A stretch of DNA of 64,000 nucleotides, taken from contig NZ_DBBS01000005.1 of the NCBI RefSeq assembly GCF_002292295.1, positions 62,001 to 126,000 on the forward strand, read 5' to 3'. Below, piece by piece: positions 61,950-64,000 of this stretch. Below the pieces are notes generated by a model. The model saw only the letters and a program-made list of their open reading frames with translations, made no database searches and was not told where the DNA came from. The stretch is from Sphingomonas sp. UBA978 (GTDB lineage: Bacteria; Pseudomonadota; Alphaproteobacteria; Sphingomonadales; Sphingomonadaceae). Numbering within the stretch: the first letter of the stretch is position 1; every line of letters starts with the position of its first letter. The translations under genes and the position numbers were made by a program.

Positions 61950-63364
61950 CGCCGTTCTCCGATCGCGCTCGCCAGTCCCGCGGCCCATCTGGTGATGTCG
62001 CCTGCCCCCAGGCAGACGATCATGTCGTTCGGCTGCACCGTCGCCGCCAGTTCGTCGGCGAGCCCGTCCGCATCGGCGACCGTCGCCGCGGAACGATGCC
62101 CGCGCCGCTTCAGCCCGTCGACCAGCGCCTGCGCATCAACGCCCTCGATCGGAACTTCGCCCGCGGCATAGACCGGCGTCACCAGCACGCGGTCGGCGTC
62201 GTTGAACGCGGTCTGGAAGTCCTCCATCAGATTGCCGAGCCGCGAGAAGCGATGCGGCTGCACGACCGCGATCACGCGCCCCTCCGCGCCTTCGCGCGCG
62301 GCGGCGAGCACCGCGCGGATCTCGACCGGGTGATGGCCGTAATCGTCGATGATCGTCACCGCCCCGCCCTCGACCGGCACCTCGCCGACGTTGGTGAAGC
62401 GGCGCTTGACCCCGCCGAACGCCGAAAAGCCCTGCTGGATCGTCGCGTCGGGAATGCCGAGTTCCAGCGCCACGCCGATCGCGGCGAGCGCGTTCTGGAC
62501 GTTGTGGCGGCCCGGCATCGGCAGTTCGATATTCTCGATCGACCGCGTCGCGCCGTCGCGCGTCCGCACGATGCATTCGAAGCGGTTGCCGCCCGGCACC
62601 GGCGTCACGTTGACGCCGCGCACGTCCGCCTGCGCGGAGAAGCCGTAGGTGACGACGCGGCGGTCGCGCACCCGCGGCAGGATGTTCTGCACCTCGGCAT
62701 GGTCGAGGCACAGCAACGCCGCGCCATAGAAGGGCACGTTCTCGACGAATTCGACGAAGGCGTCCTTCACCGCATCGAAGCTGCCATAATGGTCGAGGTG
62801 TTCGGGATCGATGTTGGTGACCACCGCGATCGTGCCGTCGAGCCGCAGGAAGCTGCCGTCGCTCTCGTCCGCCTCCACCACCATCCAGTCGCTCGCGCCC
62901 AGTCGCGCGTTCGATCCGTAGCTGTTGATGATGCCGCCGTTGATGACGGTCGGATCGACCCCGCCCGCATCGAGCAGCGCCGCGACCATCGACGTCGTCG
63001 TCGTCTTGCCGTGCGTACCCGCGACCGCGACGGTCGATTTCAGCCGCATCAGCTCGGCGAGCATCTCCGCGCGGCGCACCACCGGGATGCGGCGTTCCAG
63101 CGCGGCCTCGACCTCGGGGTTCGAACGGGTGATCGCGGTCGAGACGACGACCACCGCGGCGTCCGCGACATTGTCCGCGGCGTGGCCGATCGACACGGCG
63201 ATACCCTTGTCGCGCAACCCCTGCACGACATAGCCCTCGGCGACGTCGGAGCCCTGCACGGTATAGCCGAGGTTCTTCATCACCTCGGCGATGCCCGACA
63301 TGCCGATGCCGCCGATCCCGACGAAATGGATCGGCCCGATGTCGGTCTGCACGCCGCGGATCAT
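61946..63364 (-). CDS. murC: UDP-N-acetylmuramate--L-alanine ligase
   Basis: A 472-residue Mur ligase adding L-Ala to UDP-MurNAc. N-terminal PIHFVGIGGIGMSGIAEV, ATP P-loop in VAGTHGKTTTTSM, EADESDGSFLRL, TNIDPEHLDHYGSF, and the C-terminal domain (FGGVKRRFTNVGE, DDYGHHPVEIRA). The canonical MurC, in dcw context. Overlaps murG and the small ORF by 4 nt each. Confidence 0.97.
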   Translation of the reverse strand: MIRGVQTDIGPIHFVGIGGIGMSGIAEVMKNLGYTVQGSDVAEGYVVQGLRDKGIAVSIGHAADNVADAAVVVVSTAITRSNPEVEAALERRIPVVRRAEMLAELMRLKSTVAVAGTHGKTTTTSMVAALLDAGGVDPTVINGGIINSYGSNARLGASDWMVVEADESDGSFLRLDGTIAVVTNIDPEHLDHYGSFDAVKDAFVEFVENVPFYGAALLCLDHAEVQNILPRVRDRRVVTYGFSAQADVRGVNVTPVPGGNRFECIVRTRDGATRSIENIELPMPGRHNVQNALAAIGVALELGIPDATIQQGFSAFGGVKRRFTNVGEVPVEGGAVTIIDDYGHHPVEIRAVLAAAREGAEGRVIAVVQPHRFSRLGNLMEDFQTAFNDADRVLVTPVYAAGEVPIEGVDAQALVDGLKRRGHRSAATVADADGLADELAATVQPNDMIVCLGAGDITRWAAGLASAIGERR

Positions 63365-64000
63365 GCGCCCGCTCCTGCCAGCGCAGCCTTCGGCCGGGTC
63401 GGCTTGCCCACCGGCAGGCGCGACAGCGGCGCATCCAGGCTCTCGACCAGGTCGGCGAGGTCGCTGACCGCATTCGGCCGGCCGACGCTCTTTGCGCGGG
63501 TCGCGGCATTTTCCAGCGCGGCGGGGTCGAGGCCCAGTTTCTGCATCTGCTTGGCCAGCTCCACGGCGGTGAATTCGGGCTGCGGGATCGTGCGCGCGCC
63601 GCCCGCCCGGGTGATCTCGCGCGCGTTGACGGTCTGGTGATCGTCGGTCGCGCCGGGCAGCGGCACGAGGATCGCGGGACGACCCGCCGCGGTCAGCTCC
63701 GCGATGGTCGAGGCGCCGGCGCGCGCGATCACCAGATGCGCCCAGGCCAGCTGCTCGGGCATGTCGGGCAGATAGGTCGCGAGTTCGGCCGGAATCTGAT
63801 GCTCGGCATATTTCGCCCGCACCGCGTCGATATCCTCGATCCGCGCCTGATGCGTCACCTGCAACCGGCGGCGGAAGGTGACCGGCAGCATCGCCAGGCC
63901 ATCCGGCACGACCTGACTGAGGATGCTCGCGCCCTGGCTGCCGCCGGTGACGAGGACGCGGAAGATGCCGTCCTCCTCCAGCAGGGGATAGGGCTTGCTG
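63361..64000 (-). CDS. murG: UDP-GlcNAc:muramyl-pentapeptide transferase MurG (5' end beyond window)
   Basis: The frame is open to the right edge, so the N-terminal part (about 160-170 residues) of MurG is missing and 212 residues are visible. The C-domain carries FRVLVTGGSQGAS at its start, HQARIEDID and RAGASTIAELTAAGRPAILVPLPGATDDHQTVNA, the UDP-GlcNAc site of GT28 enzymes. Makes lipid II at the inner face of the membrane. First visible gene of the minus-strand cluster murG-murC-ORF-murB-ddl-ftsQAZ. Confidence 0.96.
   Translation of the reverse strand, partial: SKPYPLLEEDGIFRVLVTGGSQGASILSQVVPDGLAMLPVTFRRRLQVTHQARIEDIDAVRAKYAEHQIPAELATYLPDMPEQLAWAHLVIARAGASTIAELTAAGRPAILVPLPGATDDHQTVNAREITRAGGARTIPQPEFTAVELAKQMQKLGLDPAALENAATRAKSVGRPNAVSDLADLVESLDAPLSRLPVGKPTRPKAALAGAGA

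Overview
The window is about 64 kb of chromosome from a GC-rich alphaproteobacterium, most likely a sphingomonad (Sphingomonas sensu lato). The reasons are very high GC, a CYP153-type P450, a large TonB-dependent receptor, the order murG-murC-small ORF-murB-ddl-ftsQ-ftsA-ftsZ, an HprK-related kinase/PqqD cassette beside hslVU, and recurrent GGGGAGGGG-type intergenic palindromes. Coding density is high and many neighbours overlap by 1 to 16 nt. I found no rRNA, tRNA, CRISPR array, insertion sequence or complete prophage.

Layout. 1-8 kb: CYP153 P450 (5' end outside), exported phosphodiesterase-like protein, exported MsrB, CHAP hydrolase, MFS_2/GPH-type transporter, two SDR enzymes and an acyl-CoA dehydrogenase; this looks like an accessory lipid or hydrocarbon catabolism region. 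8-18 kb: maeB, a small ParE-type toxin-antitoxin pair, mutS, glnD, a CPA-type antiporter. 18-25 kb: TonB-dependent receptor, infC (apparently with an AUA start), a Uma2 nuclease and thrS. 24.6-32.4 kb: LD-carboxypeptidase divergent from an Mpl/MurC-like ligase (muropeptide recycling), a membrane protein/XRE regulator/hydrolase operon with three 16-bp operators, another hydrolase, a TPR protein, gloA-gloB, and two tandem cysteine-containing exported paralogues. 32.5-39.6 kb: a complete Pho regulon core, phoR-pstSCAB-phoU-phoB, with a candidate Pho box. 39.7-42.2 kb: an Ala/Pro-rich exported protein, a terminator-like hairpin overlapping the ribosome-binding site of an SDR gene, a perfect 11-bp dyad, and a polytopic membrane protein.

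42.2-44.7 kb holds the most unusual block: a tightly packed minus-strand cassette of a Tat-exported small protein, a PqqD-like peptide-binding protein, an HprK-related kinase and a nucleotidyltransferase. It resembles a RiPP-type modification system of unknown product. After it come hslVU, an orphan holin/GH108 endolysin pair, a SulP transporter, sdhC-sdhD-sdhA (sdhB not adjacent), dgt, a TPR-SPOR envelope protein, and the division and cell-wall (dcw) cluster running in from the right edge and ending at ftsZ.

Several blocks share a theme. LdcA and Mpl would feed recycled peptide into the same peptidoglycan precursor pool that MurC, MurB, Ddl and MurG build, and FtsQ/FtsA/FtsZ and the SPOR protein act at the septum. 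The Pho block senses and imports phosphate, GlnD senses nitrogen status, and MaeB and Sdh sit in central carbon metabolism.
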